Below, one piece after another: positions 35,472 through 48,767 of a stretch of 64,000 nucleotides of DNA. The position numbers and the translations under genes are program-made. Where the stretch lies: NCBI GenBank assembly GCA_037957365.1, contig JARHVA010001190.1:2307001-2371000 (forward strand). The letters run 5' to 3'. The DNA is from Torreya grandis. Its lineage: Eukaryota; Streptophyta; Pinopsida; Cupressales; Taxaceae. Position 1 is the stretch's first letter. The number at the start of each line of letters is the position of its first letter. The notes beneath the pieces were generated by a model. That model made no database searches. It saw nothing but the letters and a program-made list of their open reading frames with translations, and had not been told where the DNA came from.

Positions 35472-36662
35472 TGTTTACTCTATTTTGAATTGGAATGAAT
35501 CAATTTGAATAAAAATAAACTAATAGAAACTAATATACTATAGGGTATAATAAAATGCATTAAATTAAAAAAATTCAACCTATAAACAATGAATTTCAAA
35601 AGGGGAAATATATACTTTGCTTGTAATCAAATGAGTTCTAAATATATAGATTATTCAATGACTTAGTAACTAATTAGACCAGGTTCTAAATTATGTCACC
35701 AAATAAATCAGAACTCTATTAAGTGAAGGGATAGGAGTGCACTAGGAGCACAAGTCCATAATTTTTATATGTCTTCTTTCTACTATGTTGTCCTTGCTGA
35801 TTGTATAAATGATTTTTTAATTGGAGTGCATGTGGCTGCCTACAAAGGTTCTTGACTTTGTGTGGAAACCAAATAAACACACATAAGACTTGAAAAATTA
35901 TAGCTCTATTCTACATAAATACACAAGAGGAAATCAAATACAAAGGGGGGGCAAAATGGGGGAAGTGGGAATGGTCAAGCTATCCTTAGTTCACCCCTTA
36001 TTGACTAAGTGTTGCCTACTAGCCCTAAAGACCTTTGGCTGATGTAGTTTTCCCTTTTGGGGAAAGTATATAATCTGTGATGAATGCAACTAGAATATTG
36101 ATTAGAATGTTTGATAATATATGTCCTTGACCTAAAATATAACACTATTAATCTTGGCCTATGACTATAGGAAATAAACATAATTGAATTTGAAAGTAAT
36201 AATGATTTTTTGCTTAATGTAGAATGCTTTTGAAATCAGTTTTCAAGATGATTTGATTGAGAGGCCTTGATGTGATTTTATAGATAAATATTTTTATTAT
36301 CCAACCTTATGAAAGGTTTGGAAGAGTCATTACTAAACATTTCAATTTGAAAAGGTGTATGTCATAACTAAGAAGACACAAATGCACTAGGGGACAAATT
36401 TGCACTACATATTTGTTTGCTTATTGCGAACTTGTCCCAAAATGTCATAAACTATTGAAACTTTCTATCAGGGACATGTGAGTAGAATATGGATGAATAA
36501 ACATGAAATAGGTATGCATACATGTTATTTTATCATTAATTGTAAGATAATTAAGGTTCGTGTAAGGTTATTTGCTAATTAAATGTCAAAAATCCTAAGT
36601 GCAATAAGGATGTCAAGGACAAGAAATGTCAAGCATTTATTGATTAATTTTTAGTGTCTGCA
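35472..36662 (-). mobile_element. 3' LTR of element D (distant relative of element A)
   Basis: Ends TCTGCA on the plus strand, followed by TTTTCCTTGCCCCTTTA. On the minus strand this is a polypurine tract (AAAGGGGCAAGGAAAA) just before TGCAGACAC. Its middle keeps landmarks of the A LTR in order, such as gtcaagctaYcc and gcctac. The left boundary (TGTTTACTC at 35472) is my best reading, not proven by a partner LTR, which is not in the window. Confidence 0.55.
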
Positions 36663-37265
36663 TTTTCCTTGCCCCTTTATTCTAGTGATGAAATAAATTG
36701 AAATTACTAGAGTAAAAGAGAGATAAAATGTGAGTGTGGAAACACACTTTGTCTTCAGGAGAGGAATTTGGTGTCTTGGGTCACCAAGTGACCCAAATGG
36801 AGATATGGTGCTTTCAAACTTACTTGCTTCCTGGCTAAGGAGAACAAATAATTATTAAAGTGGTAATAGGATGAGTGGTAGACCATTGGGTGCCACTAGA
36901 CCATAACTATACTAACTAATAAGATTTGAACCTATGGAAAAATTGAGAGTGATCAAGTCTCAATGAGTAATATTTTAATTTAAATAAGTATATGCTTTTA
37001 CTTGTGAAGAGTGCTCTGAGAAGAAGTAAGGGTGTTACCTGTCGAGTGCCACTAAACTCTAGGGGGATAAATAAAAAGGGGGAATTAATACCTTATTCAC
37101 TAAAGTATAGCTAAAACATGGAGCATCACTAAGATCAAACATGGTCCACTTGAAAAAGAGATGAATCACATTATTAAAGATGAATATAGATTCAATTTGT
37201 AACATCTTAAAACTTGTTTATTGAAAAATATATAAAAGGGGAATACATAAACTGACATCATGCCC
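36663..37265 (-). mobile_element. Element D, 3' internal region, first part
   Basis: Non-coding sequence next to the polypurine tract, broken off at 37265 by the insertion of element E. It continues at 42770. Confidence 0.6.
37261..37265. repeat. Target-site duplication of element E, left copy
   Basis: TGCCC, repeated at 42765-42769. Confidence 0.75.
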
Positions 37266-37589
37266 TATAATGAAATTACTTAGATGATTCGTAATAATGG
37301 AATTATATATTTTAGAATTAAGAGTGGAATAAATAGATCCACAATAACAATTACTGAAAGAGCAAAATACTTGAATATTATGACTAAGCCACTTCAAGGG
37401 AATAACCTTCACAATAATGCAACAAGAACAAATTTCAAAATATAATGATAAAATACTAAGCACTACTTCATATATATAGTCTACTTAGCCAAGGTTATTA
37501 CATACTATGAACATAGAGAAATGCAACAATATAATATGGTGTGTAAGCCACACATATCCCTAGATACACTATAGATTAAGGGCGTAACA
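37266..37589 (-). repeat. 3' LTR of element E
   Basis: 324 bp, plus strand TATAATGAAATT to GTAACA. Aligns with 42416-42764. On the sense strand the ends are TG...TA rather than TG...CA. Confidence 0.8.
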
Positions 37590-37605
37590 TGACCCTCCCC
37601 TTAAA
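37590..37605 (-). promoter_or_regulatory. Polypurine tract of element E
   Basis: Minus strand AAGGGGAGGGTCA directly before the LTR start TGTTACG. Confidence 0.8.
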
Positions 37606-39200
37606 AATAATATTGTCTTCAATGTTGAATCAAATAAGGATGTTTTTGTAAGAACACTTCATCCTCCCATGTTGTATCTTTAGAATGCATGTTCTTCCAT
37701 TTGATCAAATATTCCTTAATGGCTCTAGTTTGCAGTTGCTTAGTGTGCATGTGAGTATCCCTTCAGGATCCAGAATGACTCGACCTTCTTCATCTAGTTC
37801 AGGTTAATCAATCCAAGTGGAAACTCTATGTCCAATTACCTTCTTTAGTCAAGATACATAGAATACCAAATGTATGTGAGTGGATTGAGGTAATTCCAAC
37901 TTGTAAGCCACACTACCAATTTTCTATAAGATCTAATAAGGGCCATAATACTCAGGTCACAACTTGTTATCCCTTTTATGTTGCTTTAGAGACATCTACT
38001 TATATGGATATAAACACATAAATATATAATCATCTATGAAAAAATGTTGCTTACCGTAGTGTTGATATGTTTGTTGCTTCATTTTATTTTGTGTCATTGC
38101 TTAATTCTCTTATAAACTGACTAACACCTTTTGTTGATGGTGAATGTATTCCTCAACAACTCAAACCTTAGGATGCATTTTTAAAGATTTAATAATGTAT
38201 GGGGTGTGATACCCATATAATGCCACAAAGTGAGACATCTTGGAAGAAGTGTGAAAATTAGTGTTATACCACCATTTAGTAAGTGGCAGCCAATGAACCC
38301 ATTTGTCCTATTTGTTAGAAACAAAACAATGAAGATACCCTTATAGACATTTGTTGACTACCTCTATTTGTCCATCATATTGAGGATGATAAGATGAGCT
38401 ATGATCCAACTAGGTTTCTAAACATGCAAATAATTTAGTCCAAAAATTAATAGTAAAAATGGGATCTCGATCACTTACAATGATCTTTGGAGTACCATGC
38501 AGTTTTTGAACTATATTAAGAAAAGTAGAAGCTACTGTACTAACAACAAATATGCGCATATTTCGTGAATTGTTCCATAACTACCATGATAACATTTTTA
38601 CCCTCAGACCATGGTAACCTCATAATGAAATCCATGGAAACCTCCTCCCAATGTTGGCTAGGGATAGATCAAGGCTGAAAAAGACCTTGGGTTTTAATGG
38701 TTTCACCTTTATTTTGATGACATACCATGCATTTTGCCATATATTTATGGACATCCCCCTTGAGTCCTTCCCAAAATAAATCATGCTTGATTCTATGATA
38801 TGTTTTCAAAAATCTAGAATGACCTCTAAGTGGAGAGGCATGAAGTTCCTCAAGAATTTTTTGTTTGAGGAGATAATACTTACAAAGGTATCATATATCT
38901 TTATACCATAATGTGTTCCATTTCTATGTAGTTTTTTTAGCTTCATAAGAACCCTACTAGAGATTTTGAAACAAATCCTTGGTAGCACTATCATTTTCTC
39001 ATTTAGATCTTGCTTCTTCTATCCAATCTATCTGCCACATGGTCATGGTGCATAATAATGCCTCAATTGATTCATCCCATTGGGAAAGGGCATTTATCAC
39101 CACATTTTCCTTTCTTTTTTTATACACTATTTCAAAATAATATCCTAACATTTAGTCACCCATTTTTGTTATTCTTCAGATGATAATGGTTGCTCTAAAA
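37606..39200 (-). pseudogene. Integrase and chromodomain remnant of element E
   Basis: The HHCC finger is visible as LHASPLRGH (near 38830) and CMVCHQNKGE (near 38715). The core starts VSMDFIMRLPWSEGKNVI (near 38640-38590). Near 37600-37745 the last segment reads AIKEYLIKWKNMHSKDTTWE, a chromodomain with the expected aromatic W residues. In-frame stops and shifts lie between the pieces. Confidence 0.8.
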
Positions 39201-39264
39201 AATATTTGAGGCTATCATGATTAGTCTTTACCTAAACGTGGTTAACCATTAGATAAGGCTTCCA

Positions 39265-40200
39265 TTATTTCATGACATGCAGAATATCCATCATCTCTTT
39301 CTCATAGATTAGTTTGAGCTTATTTTTTCCCTTTAGTTGGAAACTTTCTAATGCCAATGGTCTACCTTCTTTCATGAGTACAGTCCACATGCCATATCTC
39401 GATGCGTCACACTCCACAACAAAAGTGTTAAAAAAATCAGGAGTAAGCAAAAGTAGAGTTATACAAATAGACATTTTTTATTGTTCAAATGCCTTGGTAG
39501 TTGAATTGGTCCATTGGAAGGAGTCTTTATTCAAAAAAGAGGTGATTTGGGCTACAATACTACCATAATTTTTGACAAACCTATGATAGTAACCAGTTAG
39601 CCCCATAAATCCTTGAAGGTTTTTGAGGATATTGGGAACTTGACACTCCATCATCACTTAGAATTTATTAGGATCAACTTTCACTCCTTCATGTGAAATA
39701 ATATGACCCAAGTATTCCACCTCTTAGAACCAAAAACACATTTGGAAGGTTTGGCATAAAGATGATGTTATTTCATAACTAAAAGTCCCAGTTTCATATG
39801 CTTTAAATGGTCTTCCTATTTTTTTCTATAAATGAGGATATCATCAAATAATACTAATACAAACTTTCTCAAAAATGGCATGAAAATAGTATTCATCAAA
39901 CTCTAAAATGTAGATGGTTCATTTGTGAGGTAAAAGGCATGACCATAAATTTATAATGGCCTTTATGAGTTATGAAAGCTGTTTTAGGTATGTCTTCATC
40001 GCAGACGCAAATTTGATGATACCTAGAATAAAGATATAACTTGGTAAAATAAACAACTTGCAATTCATCTAGTAAATAATCAATTACTATAATAGGAAAC
40101 TTATCTTTAATGGTGTATTTATTGAGTTATCTATAGTTTGGGCACATCCTCTAACTATGATCCTTCTTTCACACTGTGACCATCAGGAAGGAATATTTGC
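39265..40200 (-). pseudogene. Reverse transcriptase and RNase H remnant of element E
   Basis: RNase H is open at 39474-39265 with FVVECDASRYG and GRPLALES, including the first catalytic aspartate. Upstream, reverse transcriptase is recognisable by RMCPNYR (near 40150), YFTKLYL...YHQI (near 40030) and the catalytic FDDILIY, still intact near 39828-39848. Several stops interrupt it. Confidence 0.85.
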
Positions 40201-40739
40201 TTTGACTATGTCGAATGATTCCTGCCTCTAACATCTCCTATACTATATTTTCAATTTCAATCTTTTGGGCATAAGGATACCTGTAGGGTCTGATATTGGG
40301 TAGTGTACTTCCTGGAATCAGATTGATGGCATGATCATGTGCATGACTAGGAGGAAGTCCTTTTGACATGTCACCAAAAATAATAAAATGACCATCTATC
40401 ACCCTTTATAAATCAGGATGTGTAGTCTCCTTGGTTGGTTGAACTTATATGTAAAATAAACATGCCACAAATCCTGTTGTACCTTTTCTAAGAATCTTCA
40501 TCATTTGATGGGAGCTAACTAGTTGTGTATATTCAACCCATAATCCATGTAGTTCAAAGGCCCTACCTTTTGAATGAAACCTCATGAATAATTCCTAGAA
40601 ATTCATCTCAATAATGCCCAAAGAGGTGAGTCACTATACTCCCAAAATAATTTCAATGCCTCCCATGGGAATAACAAACATAGGTGAATCTAGTGAGTAG
40701 TCTCCCATAACAAGCTTAATGTTATGGCATTTTCTTGAA

Positions 40740-41394
40740 TAGTTGATCCTACCACCATCTGTAATCATGACCTAAAATTTTAGAGAAACGAGTAGCAAAC
40801 TTACTACTGATGAAGTTGTGTACTCTTAGAGTCAATTGACATGGTCACATTTTGTTTCTTTAGTAAACCCACCACCTTAAGAGTTTGAGGAGTACTAATG
40901 CTTGAAAGTGCATGACATGAAATTATAGGTTAAGAATTTATAGATTCATCCTCAGGTTCTTCCAAACCTACCCCTGAAGTCTCATCATCTTCTTCCTTCT
41001 CATTGGCACCTTTAATGTAAAATAAATTCTTTTCAACACATCGATGTCCTTTACTCCATTTTCTATTGCATCCAAAACACAAACTCTTTGCACACTTTTC
41101 TTCAACTTGCTGAGGTGTCAATCTAGTAGGCTATAGAAATTATGGTTTTGAGAAGTTACATTCATGCACATTAGTGAAATGTCTTCATTTGATCAACTCT
41201 TTTTCCTTAGCCAAATGTGCCCTTGGTATGGCTTCAGATACATTACTAGGATGAAACATGCGATCCTCTACTTGGATGTTGTCTTTGAGGCCACCCAAAA
41301 ATAAGTTAGTTAGATTTTCCTCAATGATGTCTACCACACTAAGTAAAGATTCTAAAATTGATGAATGTAATCCTTGACCATCCCAGTTTGACAT
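40740..41394 (-). pseudogene. Gag and protease remnant of element E
   Basis: Gag is open at 41394-41185 (LTNLFLGGLKDNIQVED). The zinc knuckle is at 41121-40930 (CAKSLCFGCNRKWSKGHRC, of the C-x2-C-x4-H-x4-C class). Protease is faint near 40845-40810, where DSKST stands in place of the D-S/T-G active site. Confidence 0.8.
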
Positions 41395-42401
41395 AAATTA
41401 TCTAGTTGGTTGAAGTAGTTTTCCAAGACATTGTTGGGATATTGGAGTTACAACTCTTCATAAAATATAGATCAGGTTACCAAGAGACCCTTCTTTTTAT
41501 TTTGAGCACACAACTAGTGATACCAAATAAACTAATCAAGTTCCAGATATATAGAGGCCATGACCACCTTTATGAACAGGGAGTCTGATGTAGATAAAAT
41601 AAAATTTCAATTTGAGTATCCATGTGACTAGATCGTTACCATCATACTTGTGTAGGTCCACTTTTGACAACAATAGCTTCAAACCATGTTTAACATTGTG
41701 ATTTTTTGGAGGAAGAAAACCAAACTAAAGTGGTGGAGGGTTATTTTTCAATTGATGAGTTGAAAATTGGCCAATTGCCTAGTGATTTGTTGCACTTGAT
41801 CTCAGAAGCTAGTCAAGTCTCCTATGATCCCTGCGAGGTCCCCTTTAACCGCATCAATATCATTTTTCTACACCATGCCCTGCAACTTTGACTTCAATTA
41901 CTAAACTACCTCTAAAATACTTTGATCAGAAGTTTCTGACTCTATGTCATCTTTGTGAGGATTTTTAGACATTTCTTGCCCTTTCCCACAATCATAAGTG
42001 TTATGCCCTACCATGCATAAACCCTAAGAGGGCCGTGACCTAAAAAAAAGTATCAATAGATGATACCATTGTGATTACCTCACTAAGATGAATGCAATGA
42101 CTACTAATGTGTATAAGTGTGAAAAATTTTATCCCAAAAAAGTATACCAATATAATATACTATTGCGATCATCTCGCATAAACGAATCCAACGAATGCTA
42201 ATTTACATAAGGTAAAAAAAATTCAGACTTATTTTTTTACCACAAAAAACATTTCATTTAAAAAAAAAAACCTCATGAACAAAACTACAATGATAAAAAA
42301 AAATTCAAATCCTCCTAGATGACAAGTAATGTTTTTTCAGCCTTCTAGTGTTTAGGATGACATATTCAAAAAAAAGTGTCATAAATACTTGCCTAATCGA
42401 A

Positions 42402-42413
42402 GATCTGATACCA
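42402..42413 (-). promoter_or_regulatory. Primer-binding site of element E
   Basis: Minus strand TGGTATCAGATC, two bases after the 5' LTR end. Differs from the initiator tRNA-Met complement at two positions. Confidence 0.8.
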
Positions 42414-42415
42414 AT

Positions 42416-42764
42416 TATAATAAAATTACTTGGATGATTCACAACAATAGAATTATATATCATAGAATTAAGAGAAAAATAAATAGACACACAATAATAA
42501 TTACCGAAAGAGTAGAATACTTGAATATTATGACTGGGCCACTTTGAGGGGGCAACTTCCACAATAATACAATAATAATAGAATTCACAATATGATAATA
42601 AAAGACTAACCAATACGTGCTATATATACTCTACTTAACCAAGGTTATTCCATAGGCTGACCATACTAAGAACATAGAGAAATGAAACAAGATAATATGA
42701 AGGTGTGAAAGCCACAAGTCAGCCACACATATCCCTAGATGCATGATAGGTTAAGCGCATAGCA
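42416..42764 (-). repeat. 5' LTR of element E
   Basis: 349 bp; well diverged from the left LTR, with small indels. The TGCCC duplication follows at 42765-42769. Confidence 0.8.
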
Positions 42765-44780
42765 TGCCCCTATTTTGTATAGAGTGCTAACTATTTGAAA
42801 CTTTGTAATTATTTTTGCACATGTGCATTTGTGCTCAAGTAACTGTGAGGGTGGGGTGCATATGCAAGCCATATATATGCCCCCATAATTTTGAAAATTA
42901 TGAGTCGTTGAAAATTTGCATAGTGTATGTTGTTATAAATCTGAAATATGTTGATTTTGAGGGCTTAAATTCAATATAATCCTAGTATAATGCCCCCATT
43001 TTGAGATGAGGGATTTTGTTTTCAAGTCACCAATCTCAAAATAAAGTGTTATAGCATGTATGAATAGATATGAACATTTAATATCATTTGAAAATTTGAA
43101 TTGTATTCCAAAATAGTTGTAAATGAACCATTGAAGCATGTAAATAACTTGTAAGTATTGAAATGGAATTGCATCATGAAATTGAGTATAACATTTAAAT
43201 GTATATGAAGCATGGAAGCAAATAAGTAGTATGTGTACGAGAGTTATCATGGAACCATAATAACACACAATCATAAGGCTCAAAGGTCATATACAAGGGT
43301 CATGTAAATGTGGCATAAACATAAGAATTAACATGGATAGGGATTATGTATTAATGCCAATGTTAGCAAATAACATATTGATTCTAACACATGTAAAGTA
43401 TGAGTGAATAGTAAGACATATGTATTATATATAGCTCATCATGGAAAAGAGGTTGTGGATAAATATAACCTGTAAAAGTGTTCACATAAAATGATGACAT
43501 GCTCCATAATTAGTAAGGTTGTAGGGTAAAAGGTTGGTCCAACATCAAAACCATGTAAAGTATGTCATGTATCACACTCGGATACCTTATGAAAATCCAC
43601 TATTTATTTAAAAGTGAATGAAATGTGTTATTTAAAAAAAAATAGATGGCATGTGTATAGATGTAAACTAGCAATGAGTAAATGATTAGAGATCTTGAGT
43701 TGTGAGTTTTACAAATATTTTGATGTTTGTGTATATTTGAAATAGATATAGGTTGTTTTATTGTTGCCATATTTGAAATGTAAATATGTAAAATTGAAAA
43801 TGAAAAATATTTAAAAGCAAGAAGCAAGGCTTCAAAAGTAGAAAAAGTAGGAGGCATTCGAATAATCCATAACAAAATGTGAAATCATAGTGTGACAAGA
43901 TGGAAAGCACATTAGATGCCCCCAATGCATATATGAGGGAAATATAGTAGGATAACATAGATGATAAGCACGATCATGTGTAATCATGAATACGTAGATA
44001 GATGTGATCATGGGAGTGAAAATGAGAGCTATAATATATATAAATGTCAATAATAAGCAATTGAGTTGTTATAAGGATGTGTATTGAACGATTTTGTAAG
44101 ATAATTATCTTGGATTGTTTGAATTAGGTTGAAAAAGAAGAGGGAGTGAGTATCCCAAAAAGATAGAGCTAAGGGCTGGAAGAAACTTTGGATAAGGTGT
44201 AGGAGAATGAGAAATCAAGGAAATCACAAAGAAGTTCTGTGATATATAAACAAGTTAATCAAGAGATGTGGTCCAATTAATAGGTTAAGATATTCTCAGA
44301 ATGAAATAAGGAGCTTATGTTGTAATATACTCGTGTGAGTCATGCTAGAGGTCAAAGGTCGATTATTGATTGATGATGTGAGTATTTTTTATGTACGAAC
44401 ATGTGTTATGGATTTAGTAGTTACATGAATTTGATATTATGAATTATGCTATGTTATTGTATTGATACATTTGTTAGCTTGTTCAAATTAAAGACTTTAC
44501 CAACTAGATGGATATATGAATAAAGAATATGGATTTTGGATTTTAGTGCTTGCATTCGTATTATCTAATCTATCATGTGTATGCAGATTTATGTGCTTAG
44601 TTTGTAATTATGTGTGTTTAGGAACCCAAACTTGAGTGGGTAATTTAGTAGATATGTCATTGTAAGCATTTTGTGTGACTATGCACTTATTGTTAAGATT
44701 AATATGATCATTATTATTTTGAACATGATTTGGAGATTGTAGTGAATTTTGTTGAATATTTAGAGATTTAGAAGGTTTTT
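42765..44780 (-). mobile_element. Element D, 3' internal region, continued after E
   Basis: With E and one TGCCC copy removed, the sequence continues as in elements A and C. It has the CCCCC-containing words (atgcccccattttgaRatgaggg) and later the phrase ggaacccaaacttgagtg, matching A near 30350. It stops abruptly at the LTR of element B. The AT-rich minus frames of 60-116 codons here show no domain. Confidence 0.6.
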
Positions 44781-46109
44781 TGTAACCCTAAATCGATATG
44801 GGTCAATATAATATAGGGTTAAGAATGTAGAAATGAATAAACATAAGGGTGATAAACAAATCTATAATAGGGCAATTAATTTGTAAACTTAAATAATATC
44901 CTAAATTTATAATACTAAAATATGATAAAAATAGAAAGTACAACTATTGATTGATATTAAAATAAATTAGAAATAAGGGTACTTAGTTGGTTTATTGTGC
45001 ACATGTAGATTTAGGTTGAAATAGGTTGGAAGTGGACTAGATCAAGATCTTCAAACAATCACCATATTCTAAAATTTTTCACTTTGTGGCCTAATATACT
45101 TGCATCAAATCTAGATGGTTGTATTGACACTACTGTATGACTTAGACATAGGTGTCTAATATAAAACATCGACTAGATTTGAGGTGACCACTTGAAACCT
45201 TCTGGGTTTTTTATTGCCTTTATTTTGTTTTGTTCAAATCATGCACATAGGTTGTCTCTCTTTATTGAATGATTAAACCCTAGCTTTTCACCCTTGGAGT
45301 GACTGTGATAAAAATGATTTAGTGAGCACATGATGTCAAACTACCCCAAGGACCCCTTTGTCAATGGGCATTGCCTACATAACTAATACTTTGAATAGGC
45401 CTTAGACTTATGTAGTTCACCCTTATATGTTGGCTTGTGTGTGTATCAAGATGTAATGTGTGATAAGCATGTACATAGAGTGACCTAACTTATAACTTAG
45501 AAAATTTGGCTCATGGAATTATCCTTTATTACTTTAGACCTATAGATGGTTTTCCCCTACGACTGATATTGAAATAAGAAAGAATAGGGAAACTTTGCTC
45601 ATTTGAATGTTTGATAGAGTGATTTTGGTAAGTTGCTTTGTGAATTGTTAGGTATGTGTTAGGTGTGGAATGAATGAGGTTTGATCTTGTATATATACCA
45701 ATCTCTTTGGGAAACATCTCACATAAAAACACTTAGGCTGACCATAGGGATAAATTTAATTTGTAAATTTTATGAATTTGGGGCACTAAACACTTAGTTT
45801 GGCACAAGACACTTGCATCGATGTAGGTGTCCAGATGGGACACAAGTTTATAGGAAGTTGGAAAATAGGCAGATGTCCAAAACATGCAAAGTATGATAAT
45901 AAGAAAGTTAATACATTTTGAGTAGTACATAAGGCCTAGTCATCAAAAGAACATTTGGTTAGACTAAGATTTAAGTAATAGCCACAAGAGATAGCGAATT
46001 CAAGCCTTTTGATAGTAGGAAGATGTTATAACTAAAGGGTACAATCATGAGAAGTACTTACCAAGTATGTAAGATTGAGGTGCTATATAATTCATATTTA
46101 GTGTCTACA
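44781..46109 (-). mobile_element. 3' LTR of element B (Tat-like)
   Basis: 1329 bp, TGTAACCC to GTGTCTACA. Homologous to the LTRs of A and C along the whole length. It sits directly on interior D sequence, so B probably inserted into D. Confidence 0.8.
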
Positions 46110-48100
46110 TTTTGAAATTTCTATTTTAAAGGAAAAGGAATCTATATCTAGGTGTGTATAACATAGCTTGTCTTTGCATGAGTCCCACTTGAGTGATTTA
46201 TTGGTGATTGACCTACAACTAAGAGCATGCTACAATATATAATTAGTGCATATAATCTAGAATTGAAATAATTTGAAATGCTTAAAAGTAAAGAGAGCAA
46301 AGTTAGGAGTACCCCTGTGTATTGATGTAACCAACTTTCCTTTTGGTAATTTCATTTGAAAAGATGCTTTATTATGAAGCTTTGGAGCTGAGATTAGGAA
46401 TAGTAAAACTTGCAAGTGTAAATATATATAAATATTGGAGGTAAACTTGCCCCCAACCTTAGAGAAAAGGTGAATTACCAACCAAAAATTGAGATTAGCT
46501 CAATTATGTAACCTAATCATACTTATAACCTGGTAAGCATGAGTGATCCAAGTCAACTCAGAATTTGGTGAAGGTGGATGATTTTATCACACCATCCTAT
46601 AAACTTAGTAAGATCGAGTGATGTAATCAACTCAACCTTACCAAAATTGAACAAACTACTATAATAGATTAACTCACTAACAATCCATGAAAGTCCATCT
46701 TGGTGTTGGCTAAAGTCTATAGAAGTATTTGAAATTTGAAAGTTGATTAGATTTTTTAATTTAAGGTGCTCTTTTACATGGCATATGCACTTCATATATG
46801 TCTCACATTGAAACCTAGTTATAACAATAGCACCAATGTATAGAATGTTGCCACAAGTGTGCATATGAATCGTATAACTATGAATTTTGGCCAATTTTGA
46901 AAATTTTCAAGTGTGAAATACATGTTACCATGACATTCCCCCACTCTAATATGAAATTGATAACTAGTACAAATGTGAAGAACATGTTTTCATAACATGC
47001 CCCCACTATAATATGAAAATAATGAGTACTGAATATGTGTGGAAGTCATGCCTTTTTGTCATGTCCGCACTAAAATGTAAAATTGTGAAGGTGTGAAATC
47101 CATGCCTCTATAACATGCCCCCACTAATGTGCCCCCATTATGAGGTGAGGGGAAGTAGAAAATGTTAGTCACCTTACCTCAAAAAGATAAGATGTTGTAT
47201 ATTCTATGAATGTATCATGTAACATATAGGACTAACATGTCTAGGTAGATATAGCAATGAGATATATAGTATGTGATCACAAAAAGTCCTAAGATGTATT
47301 ATGTGAATCATGATAACATGTAGATAGTAATAGTATAATATCAACAAGTAATCAAGCACACACATAAGATAAATCAAAAGTAAAACAAAAGACAATGGTC
47401 GAAAGAGACCTCAAACAAAGGGCATGTTCAAATGTTGCAGAATCAAATAGACATGACTTAGTCAAATGTCCATATAGTATGAAATGACATATTTAAATGT
47501 CAAATTACAAAAAACTATGAGATATGAAAATGTCACAATAGGCAAACATAGGCATGGGGGCCACAATCAATGGATTATAGGCAAATTCTCAAACAAGTAA
47601 TACAATGCAGGACAAGACACTCAAATAAATGCATAAATGGAAAGCATGGAACATAAGTAACCAATGTAAACATGTCATACTATCTCCTCAATATATGTGT
47701 TAGTAAAAGAATGTTAAGTACATAACATATCAAGTACATTGTGAAAGATATAAGCATGGATAAAGGCATGTGTAAGTATATAATCTCAAACATGATAATG
47801 GAAAATGATCATATAATGACATAACATATATGTATCATGATCAAATAAGTAGATGCCCCTAATTTTTAAATGACATGGTTAGAGGGAAAGCCCAACAGCC
47901 AAAAGTGCATAGATTATGTGCTTGGGTTTGCATGTATCACACTCAAAATATGAGTGAAGCATATGTATATATAAATATAAAATATGTTATACACCAACAT
48001 GGAATGAATAACATAGATGGCAAGGATATATTAAAACATGTAAAAACTAAAATAATTGTTATATTTTGAATTATTATTTTTTTTGGTATTTTGGGAATAT
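46110..48100 (-). mobile_element. Element B, 3' non-coding internal region
   Basis: Colinear with the region behind the LTRs of A and C, from the ctaggtgtgtataacaYa phrase to the T-rich words near 48060-48090. Homology ends near 48100, so the rest of B, including Gag and its 5' LTR, is missing or outside the window. The polypurine tract is eroded. Confidence 0.7.
46905..47150 (-). repeat. Tandem repeat in the 3' region of element B
   Basis: Four imperfect units with gtgRaRRYcatg, then acatgcccccacta. Equivalent to the arrays in A and C. Confidence 0.7.
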
Positions 48101-48762
48101 TTAAAACCAATTTAATCCAATAACTCTTCAAATAAGTCTTACTTTCCAAACTGTTTATAATGTTTTATTGAAAACTCTTATGTGTTTGTTGGTAACCCTC
48201 TACCTAAAACTATATGTATCTACTTGTTCTCATATCCATCATGTGGGATACAAATTTATTTGTTATCATGTTGGAAAGTAAGGTATTGACATGTGGCACT
48301 AATAGTTACTTGCATATTTGTTAACCATTGTTGGCCAAGATGTAGAGTCAAATTTGGTTGTTGGTCCATTACACATATAACAAGCTCTACTAACTTTTGT
48401 CCATATGTAATGGGTAGTATATTGTACCTCAGAGATTTTGGAATTAATGGATAATATCATAATTCATATTTATTATGTCTCATCTATTATAGTTTGGTGA
48501 TATTTCAAGTTGTGTTCCAAGTGTTTATATCCACCTTGAGATGTTGGTAACAAACCCCATCAATTTTTACAAAAAATGGTTAAAGCATCACACTTTGGTC
48601 ATTTTAAAGGATGGCTCTCTTTTGAAGAATTGGAAGTATTGGGTCTTTTTCATTTTTTGGGCACAATTTGTATGTGCCCTTCATTCTTGTATTTCTAAAG
48701 TTATTTTTTCAATGTCTCACAATGGTTTGTATGATGGCCATTGATCTGATTGTAGTTACATT
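48101..48762. other. Orphan sequence, left part
   Basis: No homology to elements A-E seen. A forward 67-codon frame (48541-48744) is F-, W- and K-rich without a known motif. It is separated from 53410-54237 only by a copia insertion, so the two were once one stretch of about 1.5 kb. Confidence 0.4.
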
Positions 48763-48767
48763 AAGGT
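48763..48767. repeat. Target-site duplication of copia element 1, left copy
   Basis: AAGGT, repeated at 53405-53409. Confidence 0.9.

Larger units (their letters stand above)
37266..42764 (-). mobile_element. Element E: decayed full-domain chromovirus (Ty3/gypsy)
   Basis: A 5.5-kb element with short LTRs (324 and 349 bp), primer site, polypurine tract and TGCCC duplication. Domain traces run on the minus strand in chromovirus order: Gag, zinc knuckle, protease, reverse transcriptase, RNase H, integrase with HHCC finger and core, and a C-terminal chromodomain. Stops and frameshifts occur throughout, so it is dead. A chromodomain points to targeting by histone marks. It lies inside element D and is therefore younger than D. 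Confidence 0.9.
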
